Of a stretch of DNA of 45,596 bases, positions 27,251-36,378 are shown piece by piece (within the stretch, counting starts at the first letter, position 1; each line of letters opens with the position of its first letter). This DNA is from Clostridiales bacterium (GTDB lineage Bacteria > Bacillota > Clostridia > Oscillospirales > Acutalibacteraceae). The notes beneath the pieces are model-generated. The model searched no databases. It had not been told where the DNA came from and was given only the letters and a program-made list of their open reading frames with translations. The stretch is taken from NCBI GenBank assembly GCA_012839705.1, contig DUMT01000058.1, positions 1 through 45,596 of the forward strand, written 5' to 3'. A program made the position numbers and the translations under genes.

Positions 27251-28609
27251 ATGGAAACGGAGGGTCAAGAGGGCATGGAGGATAACACTCGCAACCTGCT
27301 AGTCAAAATTAAACAGCCATGGGTGTTAAGTGTAATTTTCGCCGCTGCAATTCCTTTGTTTCCTGAGTATTTTGCACCTCTGCTGGCAGTCGCATCCCTA
27401 ATGGGTGCCTGCTATGATTCCGGCTCCCTTCATGATTTGAAGGTTGGCACACTGGGGAAATTAATGCTCGTTTATATTGCATATACCGCGATTGGCTTAT
27501 TATATACACCTAATTTCCTGTCCACCCTCGCAACCGTCACCATGTGGATGACAATGTTTATGGTCTACCTGTCCATTACGACAGTATTAAAGGACTCCCG
27601 CCGGTTTGATACTGCTTTGATTATAATTTCTGCCTTTTTCGGAATTACCGGCCTGATAGGCTGCGTACAATATATGCTTCGCATTTCATTGGGCCTGAAA
27701 GTGCCTTTCCAATTCTGGTCTTTTATCGACTACCCGGTGTTTGAACTGATTAAGCTCGAATTAAAACCGGCTGTCGAGAGGGTCTCATCTACTTTCAACA
27801 ACCCAAATATCTTTTCCGAAGCCCTGATTATGGCTCTGCCCCTGGTTGCTTACTCTTCTTTCTTCGGTAAAAATAATAAATACCACCTGCCTTGCCGTTT
27901 CTGCCTTATGTTTATTGCGGCAGGAATTGCATTTTCCTTCTCCAGAGGAAGCTACCTCGCGCTGATAGCCATTGCACTTGTTTTTTGCCTGACAAACATG
28001 AAAAAAATAATTTTTGTCTTGCTAACCCTGATTTCCGGATTGTTTTTAGTGCCGGAAACCGTAATGGAGCGGCTTTTCTCCATATCTACAGGGGACCAGT
28101 CGATATCCGAAAGGTTTGCCATATGGCTGTCCAGCACCTCCTTTATTAAAAGCAATCCTGTTTTCGGGATAGGCGCAGGTGTCAAAAATACCTGGAACCT
28201 GCTCCTGCAAAAAGGTATTGACGCGCCCCATATGCACAACCTCGCGCTGCAGCTTTTAACAGAGGGCGGAATAATTGCGCTTGTAATATTCATTATTGCT
28301 GGCTGGAAAGTCTTCCGTTCCGGGTTCGCGCTAATATACAAAAAACCGGAGAAAAGGGAAACCGGCGTTCTCCTAATTGCAATGGTACTTGGATTTGCAG
28401 TAAACGGGTTTTTTGACTTTCCTCTCATGACGCCCAAACTGGTGGGCATATTCTTCATGGTGACTGCGGTATGTGATTCCATTTTAACAATAAATCTCGG
28501 CCAGAAGCAGTCACCAGTTCAAAATGTGCTAAGGCTTCAAAAACAAATAATACATGTGAGCGACGAAAGGGTAGCATACACCAATTATCAGAAATCCAAT
28601 AAAATATAA
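27251..28609 (+). CDS. O-antigen ligase / polymerase-like (Wzy_C/WaaL-type) membrane protein
   Basis: Multiple TM segments; AFSFSRGSYLAL; FGIGAGVKNTWNLLLQKGIDAPHMHNLALQLLTEGG typical of the Wzy_C loop. Start may be ATG 27275. Confidence 0.8.
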   Translation: METEGQEGMEDNTRNLLVKIKQPWVLSVIFAAAIPLFPEYFAPLLAVASLMGACYDSGSLHDLKVGTLGKLMLVYIAYTAIGLLYTPNFLSTLATVTMWMTMFMVYLSITTVLKDSRRFDTALIIISAFFGITGLIGCVQYMLRISLGLKVPFQFWSFIDYPVFELIKLELKPAVERVSSTFNNPNIFSEALIMALPLVAYSSFFGKNNKYHLPCRFCLMFIAAGIAFSFSRGSYLALIAIALVFCLTNMKKIIFVLLTLISGLFLVPETVMERLFSISTGDQSISERFAIWLSSTSFIKSNPVFGIGAGVKNTWNLLLQKGIDAPHMHNLALQLLTEGGIIALVIFIIAGWKVFRSGFALIYKKPEKRETGVLLIAMVLGFAVNGFFDFPLMTPKLVGIFFMVTAVCDSILTINLGQKQSPVQNVLRLQKQIIHVSDERVAYTNYQKSNKI

Positions 28610-28625
28610 CTAAAAAAATCTCAGC

Positions 28626-28660
28626 AAAATCCGGCATCCCATAACGCCGGATTTTTATTT
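28626..28660 (+). terminator. Intrinsic terminator
   Basis: AAAATCCGGC-atcccataac-GCCGGATTTT-TATTT. Confidence 0.85.
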
Positions 28661-28821
28661 AAAATTTTTGCCTGATTAATTTTGATAAATATTACCAATC
28701 ATATCAATGATGGTATTCCGGCATTTATCCCTTTGAGTAAGAAAAACACCGATTATAAATCAGGGCGTAAATATAAGCAATAAGCCTGCACACAATCTGC
28801 CGGCAGAAAGGATGATATATT

Positions 28822-29691
28822 ATGGGTTATCAGATTACAACGGATTCCACAAGCGATTTGCCAAAACAGTTTTATATTGAGCGGGGCATTAAGTTTATCG
28901 GGTTGATTTTTCAGATTGACGGGAAGGAATACAGGGAAGACTTAAACCTTACTCTCACCACCAAAGAATTCTATGACATGCTGAGAAAGGGCAAGCATTC
29001 AACCACAACCCAGATAAATACCTATGATTTTATCGAATTTGCCGAGCCGATACTAGCATCCGGCGAGGATATCCTTCATATAGCCTTTTCCAGCAGCCTT
29101 AGCGGAACCTATGAATCCTGCAAACGCGGCGCCGAAGAGCTTAAGGATAAATACCCCGAAAGGAAAATAATTGTTGTAGACAGCCTGTGTGCTTCCCTGG
29201 GTGAAGGCTTGCTGGCGTATTACGCCGATGAAAACCGCAAGAAAGGGATGAGCATTGAAGAAAACGCGGAGTGGCTCGAAAACCACAAGCTGAATATCTG
29301 CCACTGGTTTACGGTGGATGATTTGAACCACCTTTACCGGGGCGGGCGCCTGTCAAAAACTTCGGCGATATTCGGGACTTTGCTGGGTATCAAACCCGTT
29401 CTTCACATGGACGACAGCGGCAGGCTCAAGCCCGTAGAAAAAGCAAGGGGCAGAGCCGCCTCAATTGACGCGCTGGTTAAAAAGGTTGTGGAGACCGCAA
29501 ACGAGGATATAAAAAGCCAGCAGGTATTTATAAGCCATGCGGATTGTATGGATGACGCAAAGAAGCTGGCGGACAAGCTTCGCAGGGAGGTTGGGATTCA
29601 AAATATCCTAATCTCCGGCATCGGGGCGGTTATAGGCTCACACTCAGGGCCGGGGACTTTGGCGGTATTTTTTATGGGTAAAAAACGCTAA
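28822..29691 (+). CDS. DegV family (fatty-acid-binding) protein
   Basis: 289 aa, YQITTDSTSDLP; HIAFSSSLSGTYESC; NHLYRGGRLSKTSAIFGTLLGIKPVLHMDDSGRL; GAVIGSHSGPGTLAVFF. Confidence 0.97.
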   Translation: MGYQITTDSTSDLPKQFYIERGIKFIGLIFQIDGKEYREDLNLTLTTKEFYDMLRKGKHSTTTQINTYDFIEFAEPILASGEDILHIAFSSSLSGTYESCKRGAEELKDKYPERKIIVVDSLCASLGEGLLAYYADENRKKGMSIEENAEWLENHKLNICHWFTVDDLNHLYRGGRLSKTSAIFGTLLGIKPVLHMDDSGRLKPVEKARGRAASIDALVKKVVETANEDIKSQQVFISHADCMDDAKKLADKLRREVGIQNILISGIGAVIGSHSGPGTLAVFFMGKKR

Positions 29692-29750
29692 AAAAAATTA
29701 ACAATCGGTTATTTTCCCGTTAAGAGTATTATTTTATTTGTTTGTTAATA

Positions 29751-29779
29751 TTGTCCACAGATTAAACTTATGCTATACT
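29751..29779 (+). promoter_or_regulatory. SigA-type promoter upstream of the yfhO-family gene
   Basis: TTGTCC-N17-TATACT with TGC extended -10. Confidence 0.6.
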
Positions 29780-29803
29780 TTAACAAAAGTGTAGCATAAG
29801 TTT
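29764..29803. repeat. Inverted repeat overlapping the -10 of the yfhO-family gene
   Basis: AAACTTATGCTATACTTT-aaca-AAAGTGTAGCATAAGTTT; 18-bp arms with a single G-T type mismatch. Confidence 0.85.
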
Positions 29804-29831
29804 TATTATTTTGGAAATCTTGGAATAAGGA

Positions 29832-32800
29832 ATGAAGCCAATGAATCAAAATCAAATGAATCAGACAAAACTGATCCGGGTATTGATTTTAGCCGTAGTG
29901 TTTTTATCCCTGACCTGCCTGCTTTTTATAGGTTTTCGCTCCGACACTCAGCTTAGCAGCACAGGCCAAAAAATATTCTATTCATTGGGCCTCGGCGGGC
30001 TTCTTGCAGGCTTAGCTACATACCTTCTCGCTGTTCAGACCGAAGATTCAAAACCCGCACAAAAAAAATGGTGGTTCTTCCCTGTAATTTCGGGTTTGAT
30101 GGGCATGCTGTGCATGCTTTTGGGATATGTGTATATGGGCGTTTACCCCTTTGGCGAACGCAGTGTAATGACGGTTGACATGCACCACCAGTACGCCCCG
30201 TTGCTGGCGCAGCTGCGGGATATGATGCTTAATGGAGGGAACCCTTTTTACACCTTTGAAGTTGGCCTTGGCTCCAGCTTTATCCCATTGTTCGGATATT
30301 ACCTTGCCAGCCCCTTCAACCTTCTGCTGGTTCTATTTCCAAGATACCTTTTAAACGAAGCTGTCCTTGTTATCACCCTAATTAAAAACGGGTTGACAGC
30401 CGGGTTTTTCGCCCTTTGCGTCCAGTACATATACCGCAGGCGGGATGCGTCTGTGGTTATCGTGTCCATAATGTATTCCATGATGACATACCTGATTGCG
30501 TATTCATGGAATATTATGTGGCTTGATTGCGTGATGGTTCTGCCGCTGGTTGTTATGGCTTTTGAAAGGCTCATGCGTACAGGGAAATACCTGCTGTATA
30601 TCCTGTCCTTAGCCTATGCACTTTACAGCAATTATTATATCGCCTTTATGATATGCATCTTTTTAGTGCTGTATTTTATATGCTACTGCATAAGGCAAAA
30701 ACACCCGGCATCCTCCCTTGCCCGCAGCTTCGGCAGGTTCACCATCGGCTCCCTGCTTGCCGGAGGGCTGGTAATGTTCCTGCTTATACCCGTTTATATT
30801 TCGCTGAAAGACACTTCCGCCGCGGGCGGCACTCTGCCTGAGATAAAAAACAATTTTGATATGTTCGCCCTCCTCGGCAGGCATCTTTACAATACCACGC
30901 CCACCATCAGGTCAGGAAAACTGCCGAATATATACTGCGGCATACTGTCCGTTATAGCCGTGCCGCTTTTCGCCGCCAATAGGTCAATAAGCCTGCGCCG
31001 AAGGCTGGCATATCTGGGGTTGCTTGGCGTACTTGCGGCAAGCCTTGTAATCAACCAGTTCGATTTAATCTGGCACGGCCTTCACGCGCCAAACGACCTT
31101 CCCTACCGGTTCTCATTCCTTTACAGCTTTGTTCTGCTGCTGATTGCCTACCAAACCATAATTAATCTTGGTACAATTACCGGAAAACAGATTGCCAGTT
31201 CGGCAGCCGCTTTAATCGGATGGATTATATTAATTGAAAAATTCGGCGGGGATGACTACGAATTTTATTCAATCTATGTCAGCCTGCTGCTGGTAATCAT
31301 ATATGCGGCGGTTATCGGGCTTATATCCCTTCGCAAAATAGAAACCCGTCCGGCGTATATACTGCTGCTCATAATAGTAACTACCGAAATGGTATTTAAC
31401 ACCGGCTCGTCATTCTGCATGCTGCATTCAAACGAATACTTTACCGCGCGGGCGGATTATGTCGCAAACGATATAACCAAAGCCATTGACAAGGCTGTGG
31501 AACTCACCGAAGACATCGGGGACAGGGAAAACGGCGGCGACTTTTACCGTCTGGAGTTCCTCCCCCGCCGCACAACAGTAGACACCGCGATGTTCGATTA
31601 CAGGGGAATCACTTCCTTTGCTTCCAGCAGCCCGCAAAGGCTCACCAAATTCATGGGTTACATCGGATACGCGGTAAACGGTGTAAACAGCCACCTCTAC
31701 AAAAGCTTTGTCCCCTTTACCGATTCCCTCCTTGGAATCAAATATGTAATACTCGACTCATCCACCTCAGACAAACTGCAGTCCGACCCATACCTTAAAT
31801 ACGTGGACAAAGCCGAGCATAACGGGATTACATACACAATCTACAAAAACACATCCGCCCTGCCTTTGGGGTATTTTGTAAATACGTCAATCAAAGACTG
31901 GCTGCCTTCCCAGTATGACCCGATTACTTCCATCAACTCCTTTTATTCCGGGCTGTTAAACCGGGATGTGGAATTGCTGGATTTGTGGCAAATCAGCTCT
32001 GGCTACTCCGACGGGATAGGCAATGTAAATGGCAGCTACAGCTTTACTATCTACCCCACGAACGACAATGACCAGGCAACATTTGAAGTAAGAATCGGGA
32101 AGTCCGGCCAGATATTTGCCTTTATCGACTGCCGCGCGGCGGACAGAATAGAGATTTCTACAGCAGGCAACTCATGGAATGCCTCCACCCGGGAGCCTTA
32201 TATAATCAACACGGGTTATCTGCAGGAAGGTGACACGGTTACAGTAACAATCAAATCTGACGAAGTCTGCTCAGGCAACATCTATATCGGGACTTTGAAC
32301 CAGGGGTTGTTCGATGACGCCATCAGGCAACTGTCCGAAACCCCCCTCAAGGTCACCAGCTTCAGCGATACAAAAATAACCGCCCAAATCAATGCCCCTG
32401 GCAACGGCACCGTATTCACTTCAATCCCCTATGACGCGGGATGGACTGTCAAGGTTGACGGCAAAAAGGTTGAAACCTTCGCCGGCGGCGACGCCATGCT
32501 GGCTTTTGATACCACCCCGGGACAGCATACGGTTGAATTCAGTTTCGCAACCAGAGGGCTGCTCCCTGGAGCGGTTTTATCCCTCGCCTCCCTTGCCTTG
32601 CTGATTCTGCTCAATCTCTTTATAAAGAAGTGCGTTGACCCGGAGAACCCCGACGACAACGAGTTTGCCGCTTTCTCAAGGATTTTCCTACCGTCTCAGG
32701 AGATACCACCCCAGGAGGCACTCACACCTCAGGATGCAACGCAGGCACCGGAAACCGCAGGGGATTTAAATGCCCCACCGCACCAGGAAGTAGAAACCCT

Positions 32801-32882
32801 GCAAGAACCCACCGAAGATACAGACAATCCCCCGCAAAATCCGGAGGAACAATCTGACACTGACCCCGGCCCGAATTTATAA
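29832..32882 (+). CDS. YfhO family large membrane protein (GT-C-like)
   Basis: 1016 aa, many TM segments; YVYMGVYPFGERSVMTVDMHHQYAPLLAQLRDM; C-terminal VFTSIPYDAGWTVKVDGKKVE as in YfhO. Confidence 0.92.
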   Translation: MKPMNQNQMNQTKLIRVLILAVVFLSLTCLLFIGFRSDTQLSSTGQKIFYSLGLGGLLAGLATYLLAVQTEDSKPAQKKWWFFPVISGLMGMLCMLLGYVYMGVYPFGERSVMTVDMHHQYAPLLAQLRDMMLNGGNPFYTFEVGLGSSFIPLFGYYLASPFNLLLVLFPRYLLNEAVLVITLIKNGLTAGFFALCVQYIYRRRDASVVIVSIMYSMMTYLIAYSWNIMWLDCVMVLPLVVMAFERLMRTGKYLLYILSLAYALYSNYYIAFMICIFLVLYFICYCIRQKHPASSLARSFGRFTIGSLLAGGLVMFLLIPVYISLKDTSAAGGTLPEIKNNFDMFALLGRHLYNTTPTIRSGKLPNIYCGILSVIAVPLFAANRSISLRRRLAYLGLLGVLAASLVINQFDLIWHGLHAPNDLPYRFSFLYSFVLLLIAYQTIINLGTITGKQIASSAAALIGWIILIEKFGGDDYEFYSIYVSLLLVIIYAAVIGLISLRKIETRPAYILLLIIVTTEMVFNTGSSFCMLHSNEYFTARADYVANDITKAIDKAVELTEDIGDRENGGDFYRLEFLPRRTTVDTAMFDYRGITSFASSSPQRLTKFMGYIGYAVNGVNSHLYKSFVPFTDSLLGIKYVILDSSTSDKLQSDPYLKYVDKAEHNGITYTIYKNTSALPLGYFVNTSIKDWLPSQYDPITSINSFYSGLLNRDVELLDLWQISSGYSDGIGNVNGSYSFTIYPTNDNDQATFEVRIGKSGQIFAFIDCRAADRIEISTAGNSWNASTREPYIINTGYLQEGDTVTVTIKSDEVCSGNIYIGTLNQGLFDDAIRQLSETPLKVTSFSDTKITAQINAPGNGTVFTSIPYDAGWTVKVDGKKVETFAGGDAMLAFDTTPGQHTVEFSFATRGLLPGAVLSLASLALLILLNLFIKKCVDPENPDDNEFAAFSRIFLPSQEIPPQEALTPQDATQAPETAGDLNAPPHQEVETLQEPTEDTDNPPQNPEEQSDTDPGPNL

Positions 32883-32888
32883 AGAAAG

Positions 32889-32986
32889 GCTGTCACTACC
32901 CGAAAGGGTATGAAAAAAAGCTGTCACTACCCGAAAGGGTATGAAAAAAAGCTGTCAATACCCGAAAGGGTATGACAGCTTTTTTG
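32889..32986. repeat. 31-bp tandem repeat of terminator-half units (3 copies)
   Basis: GCTGTCACTACCCGAAAGGGTATGAAAAAAA at 32889 and 32920, third unit GCTGTCAATACCCGAAAGGGTATGACAGCTTTTTT at 32951. Confidence 0.95.
32947..32986. terminator. Bidirectional intrinsic terminator between convergent yfhO and rpsT
   Basis: AAAAGCTGTCaATACCC-GAAA-GGGTATGACAGCTTTTTT. Confidence 0.9.
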
Positions 32987-32991
32987 CAGAT

Positions 32992-33019
32992 AAAAAAGCC
33001 CCCGTTGCGGCGCGGAGGC
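32992..33019 (-). terminator. Intrinsic terminator of rpsT
   Basis: Minus strand GCCTCCG-cgccgcaa-CGGGGGC-TTTTTT. Confidence 0.7.
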
Positions 33020-33048
33020 ATTAAAGTCAGGAATTAATACTGAATTAA

Positions 33049-33309
33049 TTAAGCACCGACCTTTTTAGCAAGGGCGGACTTTTTCCTGGCTGCGTTATTT
33101 TTATGCAGAATACCTTTGGCAACAGCCTGGTCAATCTTCTTGATTGCCTTGCGTACCTGCAACTCTTTATCTTCTGCATTGGTCTCGATAGCAATCTTGG
33201 CCTTTTTGATTTCTGTCCTGAGGGCAGAACGGAGCGCCTGGTTTCTTGCAGTCCTTGTGGCTATAACTTTGACGCGCTTCTTTGCTGACTTAATATTTGG
33301 CATTGTCAC
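33049..33309 (-). CDS. rpsT: 30S ribosomal protein S20
   Basis: 86 aa, [35 protein letters not shown]; internal start MPN preferred. Confidence 0.98.
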   Translation of the reverse strand: MTMPNIKSAKKRVKVIATRTARNQALRSALRTEIKKAKIAIETNAEDKELQVRKAIKKIDQAVAKGILHKNNAARKKSALAKKVGA

Positions 33310-33350
33310 ACCTCCTTGCTGGATCGGTATCCACTAATCACGCAAAAGAT

Positions 33351-33379
33351 ATAATATCACGAAAATTTAAATATTGCAA
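33351..33379 (-). promoter_or_regulatory. SigA-type promoter of rpsT
   Basis: Minus strand TTGCAA-N17-TATTAT with extended TGA before the -10. Confidence 0.7.
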
Positions 33380-33393
33380 CTATTTTTCTCATT

Positions 33394-34299
33394 TTACTTC
33401 ATTAAAATAACCATTACCGCCTTTTGGGCGTGGAGCCGGTTCTCTGCCTCGTCAAAAATTTCATCCGCATGGGCTTCAAAAACCTCGTCGGTAATTTCCT
33501 CGCCCCTGTGGGCAGGCAGGCAGTGCTGAACCATGCAGTCCGGCCGGGCATGGGACAAAAGCTCACTGTTTACCTGGTATCCCTCAAAGGCTAACTTACG
33601 CTGCTGCGCCTCGCTTTCCTGGCCCATGGATGCCCAAACATCGGTGAATACAACGTCGGCGTCTTTTACAGCCTCAAAACAGTCGTTGGTCAGCTTGAAT
33701 TTATCCCCGTATCCCGCCGCAAACTCCAGCACCACCGGGTCAGGATAATAACCTTCCGGGCAGGCAAGGGAGACATTCATACCCACCTTCAAACAGCCCA
33801 CGGTAAGGGAATTCGCCATGTTGTTGCCGTCGCCGATATAGCACATTTTAAGCCCCTCAAGGGTACCCTTATGCTCCCTCACCGTCATCAAATCGGCGAG
33901 GACCTGGCAGGGATGGCTGAAATCCGTCAGCCCGTTGATTACAGGCACGCTGGAATATTTCGCAAAGGTTTCAACCTCTTCCTGGTCAAAGGTGCGGATC
34001 ATAACCCCGTCAACATACCTTGACAGCACCCTTGCCGTATCGCGAATAGGCTCCCCGCGCCCAATCTGAAGGCCATTGGCTGAAAGGAACATTCCATACC
34101 CGCCGAGCTGATAAATACCCGTTTCAAAGGATACCCTGGTGCGGGTGGAGGGTTTTTGGAAAATCATACCGAGGGTTTTGCCCGAAAGGTGCTTATGCTC
34201 AATCCCGTGTTTGAGCTCATATTTCAACTGGTCCGCCAGGTTTAGAATTTCTAAAATTTCTTCCTTGGACAAATCCAACATTTTAAGCAGATGTTTCAT
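33394..34299 (-). CDS. argF: Ornithine carbamoyltransferase
   Basis: 301 aa, FQKPSTRTRVSFE, DFSHPCQVLADLMT, HCLPAHRGEEIT. Confidence 0.98.
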   Translation of the reverse strand: MKHLLKMLDLSKEEILEILNLADQLKYELKHGIEHKHLSGKTLGMIFQKPSTRTRVSFETGIYQLGGYGMFLSANGLQIGRGEPIRDTARVLSRYVDGVMIRTFDQEEVETFAKYSSVPVINGLTDFSHPCQVLADLMTVREHKGTLEGLKMCYIGDGNNMANSLTVGCLKVGMNVSLACPEGYYPDPVVLEFAAGYGDKFKLTNDCFEAVKDADVVFTDVWASMGQESEAQQRKLAFEGYQVNSELLSHARPDCMVQHCLPAHRGEEITDEVFEAHADEIFDEAENRLHAQKAVMVILMK

Positions 34300-34303
34300 T
34301 TTC

Positions 34304-35482
34304 TCAACCTTCTTTCAATGCAGATCCAAGGATTTCAAGCCCTTTGTCAATCTCGTCAAAAGTTATAGTCAACGGAGGCAAAAGCCTTACCAGCGTTTTG
34401 GCGGTCAGCACAAGCAGTCCTTTTTGCAGGCACTTTGCCGCAATCCCTTTAGCCTCGCCATTTACCAGCTCAATTCCAATCATCAAGCCCATGCCCCGGA
34501 CAGATTTAACATTTTGCATGGATTTTACCCTGCTGCGTATGTATTCCCCTTTTTTTGCAACCCCGTCCAAAAAGCCTTCGGAAGAAAGCCTGTTCAAAAC
34601 CACGTTTGCCCCGGCACAGGCAACAGGGTTGCCGCCAAAGGTAGAGCCGTGGGTCCCCGAGGTTAAAACACCGCTAAGCTTCTCATTGCAAAGGCATGCT
34701 CCAATGGGCAGCCCTCCGCCTAACCCCTTTGCCATCGTCACAATATCCGGCTTTATGCCATAATGCTCGAAGGCTAAAAATTTACCCGTCCTGCCGGCTC
34801 CGGTCTGGACCTCATCAATTATTAACAGCAAATCATTCTGATCGCAAAGTTCACGCACTTTTTGGACATATTCCGGTTCAAGTGGGACAACCCCGCCCTC
34901 GCCCTGAATACACTCCAGCATCACGGCACAGGTTTGGCTGTTTATTATGGATTTCAGCCCCTCAATATCCCCGGCATCCACAAACTCAAATCCTTCGGTG
35001 AAAGGGAAGAAATATTGATGGAAAACATCCTGCCCTGTGGCGGACAGCGTGGTGACAGTACGCCCGTGGAAAGAATTCCTTAAGCTTATTATTGCCGGCC
35101 TTCCGGCGCCGTATTTGTCAAAGCTGTATTTTCTCGCAAGCTTGATGGCGCATTCGTTGGCTTCCGCCCCAGAATTGCCGAGAAACACCCGCGCCATGCC
35201 CGCCATCTTGCAAAGCCTTGCGGCGAAGGATATTTGAACCTCGTTATAATACAGGTTGGAAATATGGGCAAGTTTTTCGGCCTGATTCTTTACCGCCTCA
35301 ACCCATTCCGGGTCGGAATACCCCAGGGAATTAACCCCTATCCCGCTCCCAAAATCAATATAGGGTTTGCCGTTATTGTCAAAAACCACAGAGCCCTTGC
35401 CGGATTCAACAGCGACGTTGAACCTGCTGTAAGTCTGCATCAGATACCCGCTTTCGGCAAGCTTTATCTCATCAAAGTCCAC
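34304..35482 (-). CDS. argD: Acetylornithine aminotransferase
   Basis: 392 aa class III aminotransferase, LLIIDEVQTGAGRTGKFLAFEHYGIKPDIVTMAKGLGGGLPIGA. Confidence 0.97.
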   Translation of the reverse strand: MDFDEIKLAESGYLMQTYSRFNVAVESGKGSVVFDNNGKPYIDFGSGIGVNSLGYSDPEWVEAVKNQAEKLAHISNLYYNEVQISFAARLCKMAGMARVFLGNSGAEANECAIKLARKYSFDKYGAGRPAIISLRNSFHGRTVTTLSATGQDVFHQYFFPFTEGFEFVDAGDIEGLKSIINSQTCAVMLECIQGEGGVVPLEPEYVQKVRELCDQNDLLLIIDEVQTGAGRTGKFLAFEHYGIKPDIVTMAKGLGGGLPIGACLCNEKLSGVLTSGTHGSTFGGNPVACAGANVVLNRLSSEGFLDGVAKKGEYIRSRVKSMQNVKSVRGMGLMIGIELVNGEAKGIAAKCLQKGLLVLTAKTLVRLLPPLTITFDEIDKGLEILGSALKEG

Positions 35483-35505
35483 TTATCCGACCTCCCCGCC
35501 TTAAA

Positions 35506-36372
35506 TTACAGGAACATTGTGCCTATACCTTCATCGGTAAGCATCTCAATAAGGATGGAATGCTCAATCCTGCCATCAATTATATGGGTCCTCTTGACCC
35601 CCCGGCGGACAGCCTCAACACAGCAGTCAACCTTTGGAATCATTCCGCCTTTGATAATACCCTGCCGCTTTAATCTCGGCACGTCGCTGACATTGACAAC
35701 CGAAATCAGGCTATCCTCGTTATCCTTGTCTGCCAGCAATCCCCTGACATCGGTCATAAGCACAAACTTTTCAGCTCCAAGGGATGCGGCTATCTGGGCC
35801 GCGGCGATATCCGCATTGATGTTATAAACCTCTTCGCCATCCTCACCGGCGGCAATGGTGGCAATAACAGGGATAGTGCCGCTGTCAAGGCAGTTGCGGA
35901 TAAGGGTGACGTCAACACTGGTTATATCCCCTACAAGCCCAAGGTCATGCTCGCCCTTCATTTTGACAGCCTTAATCATCCCGCCGTCAAGCCCGCAAAG
36001 CCCTATCGCCCGTCCTCCATTCTGCTCGATAAGCTGGACAAGCCCCTTGTTTACCTTGCCCGCCAGCACCATCTGCACAACATCCATGGTTTCCCTGTCG
36101 GTGTATCTTAGGCCGCCTATAAATTTCGGCTCTTTCCCGATTTTTTCGAGCACCTCGTTTATTTCCGGCCCGCCGCCGTGGACCAGCACCACCTTAATGC
36201 CAACGGTGGACAAAAGGACTATATCCTCCATAACAGCGGATTTGAGCTGGTCGCTTACCATTGCATTCCCGCCGTATTTTATAACCACAATTTTGCCCGA
36301 ATACTGCTTGATATACGGCAACGCCTGTGTTAAAACCTGCGCCCTTTCCGAAGTTGAGATTGTCATCTGCAT
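35506..36372 (-). CDS. argB: Acetylglutamate kinase
   Basis: 288 aa, VVIKYGGNAM, VLVHGGGPEIN. Confidence 0.98.
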   Translation of the reverse strand: MQMTISTSERAQVLTQALPYIKQYSGKIVVIKYGGNAMVSDQLKSAVMEDIVLLSTVGIKVVLVHGGGPEINEVLEKIGKEPKFIGGLRYTDRETMDVVQMVLAGKVNKGLVQLIEQNGGRAIGLCGLDGGMIKAVKMKGEHDLGLVGDITSVDVTLIRNCLDSGTIPVIATIAAGEDGEEVYNINADIAAAQIAASLGAEKFVLMTDVRGLLADKDNEDSLISVVNVSDVPRLKRQGIIKGGMIPKVDCCVEAVRRGVKRTHIIDGRIEHSILIEMLTDEGIGTMFL

Positions 36373-36378
36373 ATTCCC

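Noticed and set aside
32889-32986. Possible mini-CRISPR (three short repeats)
   Set aside because: Units are directly abutting with no spacers, and the last forms an intrinsic terminator; no cas genes nearby.
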